DNA from: Candidatus Helarchaeota archaeon
Lineage (GTDB): Archaea; Asgardarchaeota; Lokiarchaeia; Helarchaeales; HEL-GB-A
Length of the DNA stretch: 64,000 bases
Direction: 5' to 3'
Assembly (NCBI GenBank): GCA_013375455.1
Contig: JABXJT010000020.1
Span: 1 to 64,000 of the forward strand
The translations under genes and the position numbers were made by a program. The notes beneath the pieces were generated by a model. That model was not told the DNA's origin, ran no database searches, and saw only the letters and a list, made by a program, of their open reading frames with translations. Positions 1 through 9,688 of this stretch are shown here, piece after piece (the stretch's first letter is position 1; every line of letters starts with the position of its first letter).

Positions 1-126
1 CAACCAGCTCCCCCTGTTCCAGAGCCCGCTTACCAACCAGCTCCCCCTGCTCCAGAGCCCGCTTACCAACCAGCTCCCCCTGCTCCAGAGCCCGCCTATC
101 AAGAACCTCTTCCTGTTCCAGAGCCT
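1..126 (+). repeat. 33-nt in-frame tandem repeat in the Pro-rich linker
   Basis: Units of exactly 33 nt start at 1, 34 and 67. The first three differ by only a few bases; a fourth, decayed copy starts at 100. Because the unit is a multiple of three, copy number can change without a frameshift. The repeat probably extends left of the window. Confidence 0.85.
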
Positions 127-273
127 TCTTTACTCGAAAACCCTCCAAGTATTATTGAAGTTTCTCAACTTACTCGATGCCCTCACTGCGGCAAACCGTT
201 TAGGGAAACTCAGATAGAATTAAAACGGGCGGGTATGAGAATTATGTGTCATAGTTGCTTAAAGATGATTTAA
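1..273 (+). CDS. C-terminal part of a Pro-rich repeat protein ending in a zinc ribbon (5' end outside window)
   Basis: An open frame runs in from the left edge and ends at TAA 271-273, giving 90 residues with no start in the window. The first ~42 residues are an 11-residue Pro/Ala/Glu repeat (QPAPPAPEPAY type), three good copies and one decayed copy. After a short linker comes CPHCGKPF, then CHSCLKMI at the very end: two CxxC pairs about 22 residues apart, as in a small zinc ribbon. Pro-rich linkers followed by a zinc ribbon are typical of archaeal adaptor proteins, but the function cannot be told from this fragment. The N-terminal domain that would identify it lies outside the window. Confidence 0.75.
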   Translation, partial: QPAPPVPEPAYQPAPPAPEPAYQPAPPAPEPAYQEPLPVPEPSLLENPPSIIEVSQLTRCPHCGKPFRETQIELKRAGMRIMCHSCLKMI

Positions 274-478
274 TTTCTCATGTACTAATCATTTCTTACC
301 AAAATACAACTAATATAGAAACCAATTCCCGAAATCTTGTTTCAATTCCAATCCTGCCTCAGATCCTCTTTCATTCTACAACGTATTTTATTAGCTCTTG
401 AAGTATTCAAAAACTCTTAAGAAATATCTTGAGAAGGTAGTTTAGAGATTTAATTCGAAAGAAATCTGGTTGAGTAAA

Positions 479-1444
479 ATGAAATTAGAGGAAATTCGTC
501 ACGTGAAAATCACGCCCGAGATGACGCTCGATCAATTAGTAGCCGAAATGAAGACAGGGGCAGGATTTGGTGCTAAGCATTTAGCTCGCGCTACAGACAT
601 TTTCATAGATATGGTTAGGGATAAGGATTGTACTATCTTTCTTACTGTAGCGGGCGCAATGGTTCCGGGAGGTATGAAACAAGTATTGATAGATTTCCTT
701 AACTTGGGCGTAGTAGATGTATTAATCGTGACCGGCGCGACCCTCACGCATGATTTGATAGAAGCATTTGGCCACAGACACTTTCATGGGAGCGCGATTG
801 CCGATGATGAAGCGCTCAGCAAGGAAGGCTTGAATCGGATTTATAACGTCTTACTACCAAACGAAGCCTATGAAAAATTAGAGGAGAACATTCAATCAAT
901 TTTAAAGGAATCCTCTAGGACAGAGTTCTTGTGTTCAGAATTTTTAACTTATTTTGGAAAGCAATTACCGAATAAACCATCAATAATGAAAGTGGCAGCG
1001 GAACGTGAAATTCCAATTTTTTGCCCTGCTATTGCCGATTCGATATTAGGCTTTCAAATTTGGATGTATAGCCAGATGAATCCCATTAAAATTGATATTC
1101 TAGGTGATCAGAAACGGATTATAGATATTGCCCATGAGTCTAAACGAAAAGGAGCCCTAATTATCGGGGGAGGTACTCCAAAACATTATGTAGCAATGGC
1201 AATGCAGGTGACATCTAAGGGACTTGATTATGCAATTCAGGTCACGACCGATCGACCGGAACCAGGTGGTGTTAGTGGTGCCAGCTTACAAGAGGCGATT
1301 TCGTGGAAGAAAGTTGATGCGAAAGCAGAATATGTCGACGTTATTTGTGATGCAACAATAGCACTTCCCATCATATTAGGGGCGATTTCAAGTAGGATGA
1401 AAAATAGTTCACGGAAAAATAAAAGGTTTGAGCTCTATAAATAG
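479..1444 (+). CDS. dys: Deoxyhypusine synthase
   Basis: The enzyme transfers the aminobutyl group of spermidine, NAD-dependently, to a lysine of archaeal initiation factor aIF5A, the first step of hypusine formation in the cytosol. About 321 residues, a usual archaeal length. Family blocks visible: MKTGAGFGAKHLA near the N-terminus, TVAGAMVPGG and VTGATLTHDL (NAD site), GGGTPKH, and a C-terminal SWKKV block whose lysine (about residue 278) matches the catalytic lysine of the family SWGK motif. The start is taken at ATG 479; an in-frame TTG at 470 would add three residues. It is convergent with the agmatinase-like gene, nine bases between stops. Polyamine supply and polyamine use thus sit side by side. 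A homospermidine-synthase-like activity is possible for some relatives. Confidence 0.93.
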   Translation: MKLEEIRHVKITPEMTLDQLVAEMKTGAGFGAKHLARATDIFIDMVRDKDCTIFLTVAGAMVPGGMKQVLIDFLNLGVVDVLIVTGATLTHDLIEAFGHRHFHGSAIADDEALSKEGLNRIYNVLLPNEAYEKLEENIQSILKESSRTEFLCSEFLTYFGKQLPNKPSIMKVAAEREIPIFCPAIADSILGFQIWMYSQMNPIKIDILGDQKRIIDIAHESKRKGALIIGGGTPKHYVAMAMQVTSKGLDYAIQVTTDRPEPGGVSGASLQEAISWKKVDAKAEYVDVICDATIALPIILGAISSRMKNSSRKNKRFELYK

Positions 1445-1453
1445 TGCGTGTTT

Positions 1454-2359
1454 TTATTTCATATTTTTTACAATAAAGCCAATGAATTCCATTATTAGTC
1501 GAGCCGCCGTGATTGAAGTCATCTCTGAAGAATCGTAAGGAGGGCAGACCTCTACCATATCGAAGCCAATTACCTTAAATTTTTGGGGAATGAGTTTAAG
1601 AATGTTCCACAACTGGCGATAATTTAATCCTCCTGGGATCGGATATCCCGTTCCGGGCGCGTAGCTCGGGTCTAGCACGTCTATGTCGATGGAAACATAC
1701 ACGTTTTCAATGTTTCGTTCCTGAAAGGATTTCAATTGCTCAAGAAGAATCGATTCAGGATTCGTTTCAGATAGTAGATGTGCTGAAATAGGGTTGATCG
1801 AGAACTTGGCTAAGTTCTCTGTTTCTTCGTAATCCACATCTCGGGTGCCAACATACAGTAAATCATCAGGAACGATAGATTTCAGGTCCAAGATTCGGTG
1901 GGAAACCGTGCAGTGGGCATGCTGTTCCTTGTACAGCCATTTATCGTATAAATCAACATGAGCATCGAAGATTATGATTCCAAATTTTTGGTTGAGTGAA
2001 TTAGAAAGGCATCGAATAATGGGATAGGTAATAAAGTGGTCACCACCTATAATTATGGGAATGGGGGGATTTTCTGAACGAGATTGTAGGATTAAAGAGA
2101 TGGTATTTTCAATTGCCTTCATGGTTTCTTCAATCAACGAAGGATATACTTCAATATCTCCTATATCGACAATTTTTTTCTGAAATATATCAATTCCCAA
2201 TTCAGTTAGGAGTGAAAAGAGATTAAAGGCCTTCCTAATTGCGAATGGGGCACTTTTCGTTCCAGCACGCGGGCTAGTGCTAGTAGCTTCAAATGGCACT
2301 CCCGCTATCACAAAATCAACATCATTAGATAGTTCATGCTTATCGATCTTATCAAACAT
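1454..2359 (-). CDS. speB: Agmatinase / ureohydrolase family enzyme
   Basis: Mn-dependent ureohydrolase of 301 residues. Manganese-binding motifs are complete: GGDHFITYPI, FDAHVDLY and SIDIDVLDPSYAPG. Agmatinase splits agmatine to putrescine and urea, feeding polyamine synthesis; closely related enzymes act on arginine, guanidinobutyrate or similar substrates, and the sequence alone does not decide. Its convergent neighbour deoxyhypusine synthase consumes the polyamine product, which favours agmatinase or a polyamine-linked variant. The start ATG at 2357-2359 is preceded by AAGGA on the minus strand. The divergent surface-protein gene shares the 134-bp upstream region. Confidence 0.88.
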   Translation of the reverse strand: MFDKIDKHELSNDVDFVIAGVPFEATSTSPRAGTKSAPFAIRKAFNLFSLLTELGIDIFQKKIVDIGDIEVYPSLIEETMKAIENTISLILQSRSENPPIPIIIGGDHFITYPIIRCLSNSLNQKFGIIIFDAHVDLYDKWLYKEQHAHCTVSHRILDLKSIVPDDLLYVGTRDVDYEETENLAKFSINPISAHLLSETNPESILLEQLKSFQERNIENVYVSIDIDVLDPSYAPGTGYPIPGGLNYRQLWNILKLIPQKFKVIGFDMVEVCPPYDSSEMTSITAARLIMEFIGFIVKNMK

Positions 2360-2455
2360 TTTCCTTGCCAGCCTACTACAGGAGAATACATTTCTATCTA
2401 TAATTTAAAGATTTCTTTTTTGTCTTTTACATTGTTTGCCTGAAATCTAAAAGAC

Positions 2456-2464
2456 TAATATATA
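2456..2464 (+). promoter_or_regulatory. TATA box for the longin surface protein
   Basis: TAATATATAA-like sequence about 30 bp before ATG 2494. An archaeal TATA box at this distance implies a leaderless or very short-leader transcript. A second in-frame ATG at 2509 has GGAGAG seven bases upstream, so the start could also be there. Confidence 0.5.
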
Positions 2465-2493
2465 ACCACTTCATTAAATACATTTAAGCTTTA

Positions 2494-5400
2494 ATGGAGA
2501 GAGCAACAATGGTGGGTGTGAATAACCGGTTCCTAGGGTTCTTATTAATTTCTATATTTATCGGATCTTTACTAATGGGGCTAAGTCCCGTGGGATTCAA
2601 TTCGAATGAAGAGGGAATGGGAAATCTCTTCGAAAGCGAGGAAGAATTGTCTATTAATAATTTTGTAGAACCCATAATTACGCCACAAACGGAGTTTACA
2701 ATAGATGGCCAAAATGCGACTGATGCCCTGCTCTCCTTTGAGGGGGCTGCCATTCTTTATTCTGATACCGATGAGGATATTGAGATTACTACAAATAACT
2801 GGAACGCATCAGACATTCTGGTTAATTTTACGGATATCCACCGTTTAGATCCGCCCTTGACTGTCGAGGAACTGACACCTCCGGGTGATTACGTGACTGT
2901 TTTCGATAATTCGGGTGGTTCTGGGGATACTGGTATGACGTACCACGCAATGGAATTTCCTGTTCCAGAGCATTGTTTTATGTTTAAATTAAGCTTATAT
3001 TTGCGATATACGGGCAACTTTACTGTTGCTGCAAGAATCATTAGTGCCGCTCAGGGAGTCTTCCCACCAGTGCCGAACCCCATTGACCTGGGGTATGTTG
3101 CAACCTCAGAAACTAAAAGTCTCACCACCCAAGATGGCGAAAATAAATCGGAATGGGTTGAATTTGAGTTCACTCCAAGGGAGCTGAAGGCCTATCTTGA
3201 TACTGATTATACCGAGGGCAACTCATTTTTCGTGGTCCTTGACGCTAATCCACCACAATTTGTGGGCGGTGATGCGTTTCTGCAATGGGGATTTGTGAAC
3301 GACCTCGTGAATGGAGATCAAGGTGAAGCATATACCTACGCAGGGAATCTATGGCAACCTATTTCGGACGGGGGATTGGGAACTGTCGATCTCCTTCTTA
3401 CCAACATAACCATTTCCAGACGCATGTGGGCCGATAAATTTGACGTTGAACCAACTGGTCCTAGTGATTTCGTGCTAGTTTATGATGACGCGATCGGTCC
3501 TGGGAATTCCTGGCAAGATAATGCAATGCAATTTACGACAGATACGATGAGTTATTTGACCGAATTAGAAGTTTTTTTATCATGTCGAGGAAGTGTATCG
3601 ATATTTGCGGAGATTCATAATGCAACCGAGAGTGAATCATCGAATCCTGGAGAACCCATACCGCATTCATTGCTTTTTAGTTCAGAACCATTTCTGGTCG
3701 ATGTTCCTACCGAACAAGCCGGATGGGTAAAGTTTATATTTCCAGCTTATCAAACGGATAATTCAACTTTCCTTGATTTGCAAAGTACATTTAATAACAG
3801 CTATTTTGTAGTGCTTCGTGTTATTGATTTAGGCCCTCTGGTACGAGAAAAGGTGCAATGGGGCTATACAAATGATTTGGATGGTAACGATGACGGGGTA
3901 GCTTATTATAAATATTTAATGAATCCACCAGAATTCTGGACCTTGTTTGAATATCACACAGACGTTCTAGAAAACATTGATTTGATGCTCAGTAATGTTC
4001 AACTAGTTTCTTATGAGGTGGACCCCACTAATTTCACTCTTCAAGTGAATGGTAGCCCAGTACTCGATTATGGCACTTATCACTTCGGGGGCTCTGTGCT
4101 ATTGAGTGGAAACTTTGATGGAGGTAGCGGATCAATTTTCCTAGACATAACTGCAGATCAAAAATTGTATTTCGTCGCAGTATGGTCGACTCTATTCACC
4201 AATCAAACCCAAGCAGTGACTACTTTTCAAGGAAGTTCGTTATCGTCCAAAGTTAATTGGAACGTGACATTATATACTTATTTCCCTATTTGGAATGCTA
4301 GTCGTGAGATCTACGGGTTATATTGGGATCTTGGCCTTGAGATTACGTTCCCACAAACCCATAATGTTTCTGTGGTGAATTATGACGGTTGGGATTTACC
4401 GGAACAAATATTTTGGATTACGAAACAAATGGGCGCGTATAAAATCTTATTTATCCGTAACATAACCATCTTAATAGGATTCCATGGGCCCGGTGGATTA
4501 TGGACGATTCAGGCATTGAGTCCGAATTTTATAGAAGAAGTACATACATACAATGGAACAGAGGAGGTAAGCCAGTTTTATGTAGACGATGCAATGAATG
4601 TAACGGCCAAATTAAGATCAGCAACCGCGACAAGTGCCAATTTAACAATATATGACCTATACATGCAATTCGTTAATACAAGCGTGACAGCTCCCCTAGG
4701 GGCATGGGTTGATTTCCCATCCTGGGGCATCACCGAAAACGGAACCCACCACGTCGTGGTGTATTGGTCCAATGGAACCGAAGTTGGAATCAAGAGCCTT
4801 TCGCTAATGTGCGTATACCATACCAATCTTTCAATTGTTTACACCAATATTGCGGGGGTTCCATTCGATCCAAACGATGAAATGTATGTAGACGTGTTCT
4901 ATAATGATACGGACAATAACGTCGGTATTCCTCAGGCGACCATCAACGTGAATGTCTCCTTTTTTGTGAATGACAATGGAAATGGATATTACAACATTAC
5001 CATCAAGCCATTTCTATTACCAAACGGAAATTATACGGCCCGGATCGGCGCGATAAAACCAGGGTATAATTTATCCATCGTATACATTGATTTTGAAGTA
5101 TATACAACGGCTGAGGCAACCCTCAATGCAACAGGAGGAGTTCGCTGGGCAAATAGTAAGTATTGGGTTGATCCCGACCCATATTTCGATGATCAAACCC
5201 ATTTTATCACGGTTTTTTACGCCAATAAATCCAGTGGAGAAGGAATAGAATATGCCCAAATCGTTGCCGAACCGAATTGGACATCAACTATTTGGTTTGG
5301 GAGCCCTACTAACGTTACTGCTGGATATTATGATGTACAGGTTGATACTGAAGGGTTACATGAAGATGATGTTGGTCAAATCCTTGTAACTGCCTACTCT

Positions 5401-7320
5401 GGAGAATTTGAAACAAAAGTCATAGACATATTCGTACTCATTGTTGAAATTCCATCGAGCCTACTTACAATTGATGCGGGAGAATACATAAACATTACTG
5501 CATATGAAGGAGAAACCATCGATATTGCAGTAGGCTATTGGGATGGATTTCACGGCCAGCCAATCATCTTTGAAAATTCCTCGGTGGGTATCTTAAATTG
5601 GAGTATTGTGGGAACTACTGCTAATGGAACTCTACAAAAATCTGTTTGGCAGTATGAGGATTCTATTTCGCTTCCTGATTGGGATATTTTAGGGACAAAA
5701 ACTTATATAATAACCATTACTGCGACGGCGGCTCGGGATTATGCCACGACGGAAACCAATCTAACATTAAATGTATTGAGTAAAGAAAACACTACCCTAA
5801 CTTTAACGAATTGGACAGCCACGGAATATCGCGTGGGAAATAGCTTTACTGTTTTTGGGTTATTAACCTTTGAAAATGGAACAGCTCTAGTTGGCGAAAG
5901 ACTAGACTTCAATATTTCGATATACAATAGCATGGGTGGGCTTCTCTTTAATGATAATTTTCCGGAAGTGACGAATGGGTCGGGTATTGCAGAGCATGAA
6001 TTTCCTGAAATTGATCCTGGAGTGAGTTTGATAAAAATAAATACGAGTTTTGAGGGTTCTGAAACAATAGATCCCGCCCAGGCCAACTTAACCATCCCAA
6101 TAAAGCCTAAATATAACGTATCACTCGCCATTTTGTCGCAATTCCCTGCTGAGATACTAGTAGGGAATGCCTTAGAAATCGAAGCACTCCTCCTAAATAA
6201 TGAGACACAACAAGGAATCGAAAATGCGACAATAGAATTCATATTGATTTACGGTCCCGGGGGAACCCTGACATTGAAGCGAACCGCGACGACAGATGCG
6301 AATGGTCATGCGCTAGTAGGAATTGAAATCATTGAGGAGTTGGCGGATTATGGGACTTTTGATGTGAAAGTCGTATACTCAGGGTCCAGTACAACTAATT
6401 ATGCGGAATATCAAGCACACGTGCAAGTGACCGTGATGACGTGGGGTGGTTTGATCCTTAGATACGTGCCATATGCTGTGATACTTCTTGTGGCAGTTGT
6501 TGGGACATATTTATCCTATCGCCAGTTTGTAGCCAAACCTCGACAGAGACGACGGTTTGCACGAATGCAAAAGCTGGCGAATAAATTCGCGGACATTGTT
6601 AATCTGCAACACATCCTCGTGGTCCATTCGGAAGCCGGTACCTGCATCTTCCAGCACTCCTTCGGAGAGGTTACTTTTGATGCGGATTTGATCAGCGGAT
6701 TTCTTACTGCCATTGCGGCCTTCCAAACGGAACTCACAACACCTAGCCCAAAAAAGCTGCCATTCGGAGAAAAAGCTCCTGAAGCTGACGAAAGAGAAGG
6801 ATTCGAATTGAGTTATGCGAACTTTAAAATATTACTCCAAGATGGAAAATTAACCCGAACAGCGCTTATTTTAGCGAGTTCTCCATCCACGAGTCTACGA
6901 ACGTCAGTAGATGATTTTGTAAAGCAATTTGAAACAAGGTTTGGACCTGATTTACGTTATTGGAGAGGGGCAATGGCACCCTTTCAGAAGGGAACCGAAG
7001 TCGTAGAGGCAGCCTTTGAAACTTCGCTTCTTTGGCCGCATAAAATAGAAAAAATGGAAAGGGAAGTAGTTAAAGAACTCAACAGCCTGGAAAGTGCTTT
7101 ATTTACCTTGGCGCTCCAAATTCAAACCGAAAAACGATACTTTTTCCTCCCGGAACTTGTCGGTAAAGCTGCAAGAATTCGTCGTGAATCACAAGTTGAA
7201 ATCCTTGGAACAATCGATGATTTACGACAAAAAGGGATCTTTAAAGCCATTCCGATTGAAAAACTAGAAGAGCAACTTCAACGAGAAACCAATAATCAAA
7301 AACCCCAACCCCCCATTTAA
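2494..7320 (+). CDS. Giant single-pass surface protein with Ig-like ectodomain and cytoplasmic longin-like domain
   Basis: 1608 residues. An N-terminal hydrophobic segment (about 12-32) acts as signal or anchor. Residues ~60-1310 form a long ectodomain rich in Asn-X-Ser/Thr sequons and beta-type sequence, with twice-repeated blocks in the first third (VTVFDNSGGSG... and LVYDDAIGPGN...) and Ig-like units later. A transmembrane helix lies at ~1318-1342, then a basic stop-transfer stretch. Residues ~1365-1515 carry ILVVHSEAGTCIFQHSF, LISGFLTAIAAF and an FKILLQDGK strand, a longin/roadblock-like fold. The same domain ends the TPR protein at 39739-43125. The last ~75 residues look like a winged helix. 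Inferred: a membrane receptor or adhesin signalling to cytoplasmic small GTPases. Domain identity is by eye. Confidence 0.75.
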   Translation: MERATMVGVNNRFLGFLLISIFIGSLLMGLSPVGFNSNEEGMGNLFESEEELSINNFVEPIITPQTEFTIDGQNATDALLSFEGAAILYSDTDEDIEITTNNWNASDILVNFTDIHRLDPPLTVEELTPPGDYVTVFDNSGGSGDTGMTYHAMEFPVPEHCFMFKLSLYLRYTGNFTVAARIISAAQGVFPPVPNPIDLGYVATSETKSLTTQDGENKSEWVEFEFTPRELKAYLDTDYTEGNSFFVVLDANPPQFVGGDAFLQWGFVNDLVNGDQGEAYTYAGNLWQPISDGGLGTVDLLLTNITISRRMWADKFDVEPTGPSDFVLVYDDAIGPGNSWQDNAMQFTTDTMSYLTELEVFLSCRGSVSIFAEIHNATESESSNPGEPIPHSLLFSSEPFLVDVPTEQAGWVKFIFPAYQTDNSTFLDLQSTFNNSYFVVLRVIDLGPLVREKVQWGYTNDLDGNDDGVAYYKYLMNPPEFWTLFEYHTDVLENIDLMLSNVQLVSYEVDPTNFTLQVNGSPVLDYGTYHFGGSVLLSGNFDGGSGSIFLDITADQKLYFVAVWSTLFTNQTQAVTTFQGSSLSSKVNWNVTLYTYFPIWNASREIYGLYWDLGLEITFPQTHNVSVVNYDGWDLPEQIFWITKQMGAYKILFIRNITILIGFHGPGGLWTIQALSPNFIEEVHTYNGTEEVSQFYVDDAMNVTAKLRSATATSANLTIYDLYMQFVNTSVTAPLGAWVDFPSWGITENGTHHVVVYWSNGTEVGIKSLSLMCVYHTNLSIVYTNIAGVPFDPNDEMYVDVFYNDTDNNVGIPQATINVNVSFFVNDNGNGYYNITIKPFLLPNGNYTARIGAIKPGYNLSIVYIDFEVYTTAEATLNATGGVRWANSKYWVDPDPYFDDQTHFITVFYANKSSGEGIEYAQIVAEPNWTSTIWFGSPTNVTAGYYDVQVDTEGLHEDDVGQILVTAYSGEFETKVIDIFVLIVEIPSSLLTIDAGEYINITAYEGETIDIAVGYWDGFHGQPIIFENSSVGILNWSIVGTTANGTLQKSVWQYEDSISLPDWDILGTKTYIITITATAARDYATTETNLTLNVLSKENTTLTLTNWTATEYRVGNSFTVFGLLTFENGTALVGERLDFNISIYNSMGGLLFNDNFPEVTNGSGIAEHEFPEIDPGVSLIKINTSFEGSETIDPAQANLTIPIKPKYNVSLAILSQFPAEILVGNALEIEALLLNNETQQGIENATIEFILIYGPGGTLTLKRTATTDANGHALVGIEIIEELADYGTFDVKVVYSGSSTTNYAEYQAHVQVTVMTWGGLILRYVPYAVILLVAVVGTYLSYRQFVAKPRQRRRFARMQKLANKFADIVNLQHILVVHSEAGTCIFQHSFGEVTFDADLISGFLTAIAAFQTELTTPSPKKLPFGEKAPEADEREGFELSYANFKILLQDGKLTRTALILASSPSTSLRTSVDDFVKQFETRFGPDLRYWRGAMAPFQKGTEVVEAAFETSLLWPHKIEKMEREVVKELNSLESALFTLALQIQTEKRYFFLPELVGKAARIRRESQVEILGTIDDLRQKGIFKAIPIEKLEEQLQRETNNQKPQPPI

Positions 7321-7688
7321 AACCAATCTTTTTTTCCAAGTTGGCTTAAAATTTTCATTAGACTCCGGACGAAAAATCCGATTTGGGGACCTTCAAGAGC
7401 ATCTTCAGGTGAAATAACATAAATATTTTCAATCTTAGAAGTTAATTCCTCACTTAAAGCCTCATTTTCTTGATCTTTTGCTAGCTTTAGCCCTTTTCGG
7501 TAAATTTTGAGAGCAATTTCATATTCTAGAATCTGTTTTAGAGCATCACCTAGGCACGAGAAGAGTTCAACATTATTCGGATCTCGGTGGATGCCATAAA
7601 AGAGATAACGAATTGCCGCAGGTGCCTTTTTCTTCCGAAGCAAATGCTTGCTGACTCGAAGAATCTTCTCTGACATCAATTTTTCCAT
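7317..7688 (-). CDS. Small TPR-repeat protein
   Basis: 123 residues. About residues 20-80 form two TPR-like helix pairs: APAAIRYLFYGIHRDPNNVELF and YEIALKIYRKGLKLAKD each show the spaced Ala, Tyr and Gly pattern. The C-terminal third (IGFFVRSLMKILSQLGKKDWF) is amphipathic. It overlaps the end of the surface-protein gene by four bases, tail to tail. An internal ATG at 7674-7676 (MSEKIL) is an equally good start. It is probably a protein-interaction adaptor; no partner can be named. Confidence 0.6.
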   Translation of the reverse strand: MEKLMSEKILRVSKHLLRKKKAPAAIRYLFYGIHRDPNNVELFSCLGDALKQILEYEIALKIYRKGLKLAKDQENEALSEELTSKIENIYVISPEDALEGPQIGFFVRSLMKILSQLGKKDWF

Positions 7689-7735
7689 CTAATAATAAAT
7701 TAAGAGCATATTTCACAGTAATTTATACAATAAAA

Positions 7736-7745
7736 TTTTTTATAC
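7736..7745 (+). promoter_or_regulatory. TATA box for the radical SAM gene
   Basis: TTTTTATACG centred about 27 bp before ATG 7768, which would place transcription start at or next to the start codon (leaderless). Confidence 0.45.
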
Positions 7746-7767
7746 GTTTTCTCACCCATATAATTTA

Positions 7768-9672
7768 ATGGCTTTTGAACGAGTGTTATTAGTCAAGCCG
7801 CAAGGTGCAGTGGGATTAGGACTTATTGTTGGAGCATTAATTCCGCTGGGAATGGAATATATTGCAGCTTGCTTGGAGAAGCTACCTGAAGTAGTAGAAG
7901 TACGCTGTATAGACCATGATATAGACCATTTCTCCTATTTTTATTTTCGGGCGTTTGTGAAAAGATTTAAACCCGATGTTGTAGGCTTCTCAATGAGCGC
8001 AACCGAACACGGAGACGGGTTAAAGCTTGCAAAGATAGCGAAAAAATGTGGAGTCAAAGCAACCATCATGGGAGGATTTCATCCAACGGCAATCCCTGGA
8101 GAGTTATTATCCCATCCGCAGGTAGATTTGATAGTTCGTGGGGAAGGGGAATTAACAATGCAGGAAATCGTGCGAGAGGGGACAATCACTCCTGAGGGAA
8201 TCCTAGGAGTTTCTTATAAAGATCAAACTAAAATAATTCATAACCCCGAACGCCCACTCATCGAAGATTTGGATTCGATTCCATTTCCAGCACGACACCT
8301 ACGCTGGAAACCCTACCTTTATCGATTTTCCTATGCACCCGAAAAAAGAGCGGACCAAATATCTTTTGCACGTGGATGTTATGGAACGTGTACTTTCTGC
8401 TGCGAGCCCCGCATGAATAAAAGCTACATTCGGTTCCGGACCCCAGAAAATATTATTGCGGAATTACGTGAAATTGTAAAATATCATAAAAAGCTTCCAC
8501 TCCACGTGCTGGTTGCAGATCCAGATATCATGGGTAATCCCCAGCATTTAGACAAAATACTCGATGCTCTGTTAGAGTTTCAGGAAACACTGCGGCATAA
8601 AATTACGTTTAATGCAATGGTTACCTGTCGCCGCGTAGCAAAGTATCCCGAAGTAATGGCGAAAATGTGTCGAGCAGGAATCAATAAATTTTGCATGGGG
8701 ATTGAGAGTCCAAGCAATGAGGATCTGAAAAGGACTAAAAAAGCGTCTCTGACAACTCAGCTCCAGCAAAAAGCAATTCAAATCATACGGGATAATAACG
8801 GAGTCGCAGGTGGAACATATGTAATCGGATTGCCTTGGCATACAAAAGAAAAAATTAAAGAATTCCCGGACTATGGGAAAAGAATAGGTCAGATGTATGC
8901 AGCCTTTGGAATTGCAACCCCATTTCCAGATACCGACTTTTATGATGAGCTAAATTCGAAAGGATTGATTTACGAGAAAGATTGGAATAGATTTGATGAA
9001 ATGCACGGTGTTTTTCATATTGATGGAATAAAAAAAGGCGAGATGGAATGTCTTAACGCTTATTGTTTGGGTCGTTTCTATACGCCAGATACTATTTTCG
9101 ACCAATTACTCGTAGAATCAAGGCGACGGGGAAAAAAGATACACGTATTTGAATTTATTAGTTCAAGAATAAATGGGCTTTACTATATGACCCACGGAGG
9201 GCTAGGGCTCCGCAGACATAAATTTAACCGTGATGGCATCTTCTTTCTCCAAGGTTTCGGTGATGCGCCAGGTGTGCGAGAACGGACTAGAAAGTTACAA
9301 ATCCACAAGTTTATCGAAATGGCCCATTTCCTGCACCTCATCGGGTCTCAAAAAGTCCAAATATCAGTCATGTTGAACCACCATCCAATCATGAGTGCAA
9401 TCATAAAGACGAATCAGCACGCCTTGGAATGGATTGATACTATTGCAGGTCAAAAAATAGATGACGCAACGGTTGATGTTGATATTCCTTATGAAATAAT
9501 AGGGGTGAGTTCTCTACGTGGTACAATTAATATAATACTTAACATCATATTAAGACCATTGTTAACTATCAAATTAAAGAAGGTATTTAATCGACTCCGA
9601 ATATATTTTGCAATTTTTATAGAGGTATCGAGGCGAATAGTAACACGATTAGTCGAACTTTTTTTGAAATAA
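7768..9672 (+). CDS. Cobalamin-binding radical SAM enzyme
   Basis: 634 residues. Residues ~1-145 form a B12-binding Rossmann domain, with VVGFSMSATEHGDG, TIMGGFHPTAIPGE and VDLIVRGEGELT as in BchE/HpnP-like proteins. The radical SAM domain follows, with CxxxCxxC at C204, C208 and C211. Residues ~500-634 are an extra domain ending in long hydrophobic/basic helices, which suggests membrane association. Such enzymes methylate or rearrange unactivated carbons; known substrates include tetrapyrroles, hopanoids and archaeal tetraether lipids. A lipid substrate would fit the membrane-seeking tail, but this is inference. No partner gene sits alongside: the next gene is on the opposite strand. Confidence 0.82.
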   Translation: MAFERVLLVKPQGAVGLGLIVGALIPLGMEYIAACLEKLPEVVEVRCIDHDIDHFSYFYFRAFVKRFKPDVVGFSMSATEHGDGLKLAKIAKKCGVKATIMGGFHPTAIPGELLSHPQVDLIVRGEGELTMQEIVREGTITPEGILGVSYKDQTKIIHNPERPLIEDLDSIPFPARHLRWKPYLYRFSYAPEKRADQISFARGCYGTCTFCCEPRMNKSYIRFRTPENIIAELREIVKYHKKLPLHVLVADPDIMGNPQHLDKILDALLEFQETLRHKITFNAMVTCRRVAKYPEVMAKMCRAGINKFCMGIESPSNEDLKRTKKASLTTQLQQKAIQIIRDNNGVAGGTYVIGLPWHTKEKIKEFPDYGKRIGQMYAAFGIATPFPDTDFYDELNSKGLIYEKDWNRFDEMHGVFHIDGIKKGEMECLNAYCLGRFYTPDTIFDQLLVESRRRGKKIHVFEFISSRINGLYYMTHGGLGLRRHKFNRDGIFFLQGFGDAPGVRERTRKLQIHKFIEMAHFLHLIGSQKVQISVMLNHHPIMSAIIKTNQHALEWIDTIAGQKIDDATVDVDIPYEIIGVSSLRGTINIILNIILRPLLTIKLKKVFNRLRIYFAIFIEVSRRIVTRLVELFLK

Positions 9673-9688
9673 GAATTGCTCTCCTGGT

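Noticed and set aside
1..126. CRISPR-like array
   Set aside because: The 33-nt units are contiguous without spacers and stay in a coding frame.
5739..6242. 167-residue minus-strand frame inside the surface-protein gene
   Set aside because: It is a shadow of the large gene, without a ribosome site or recognisable domain.
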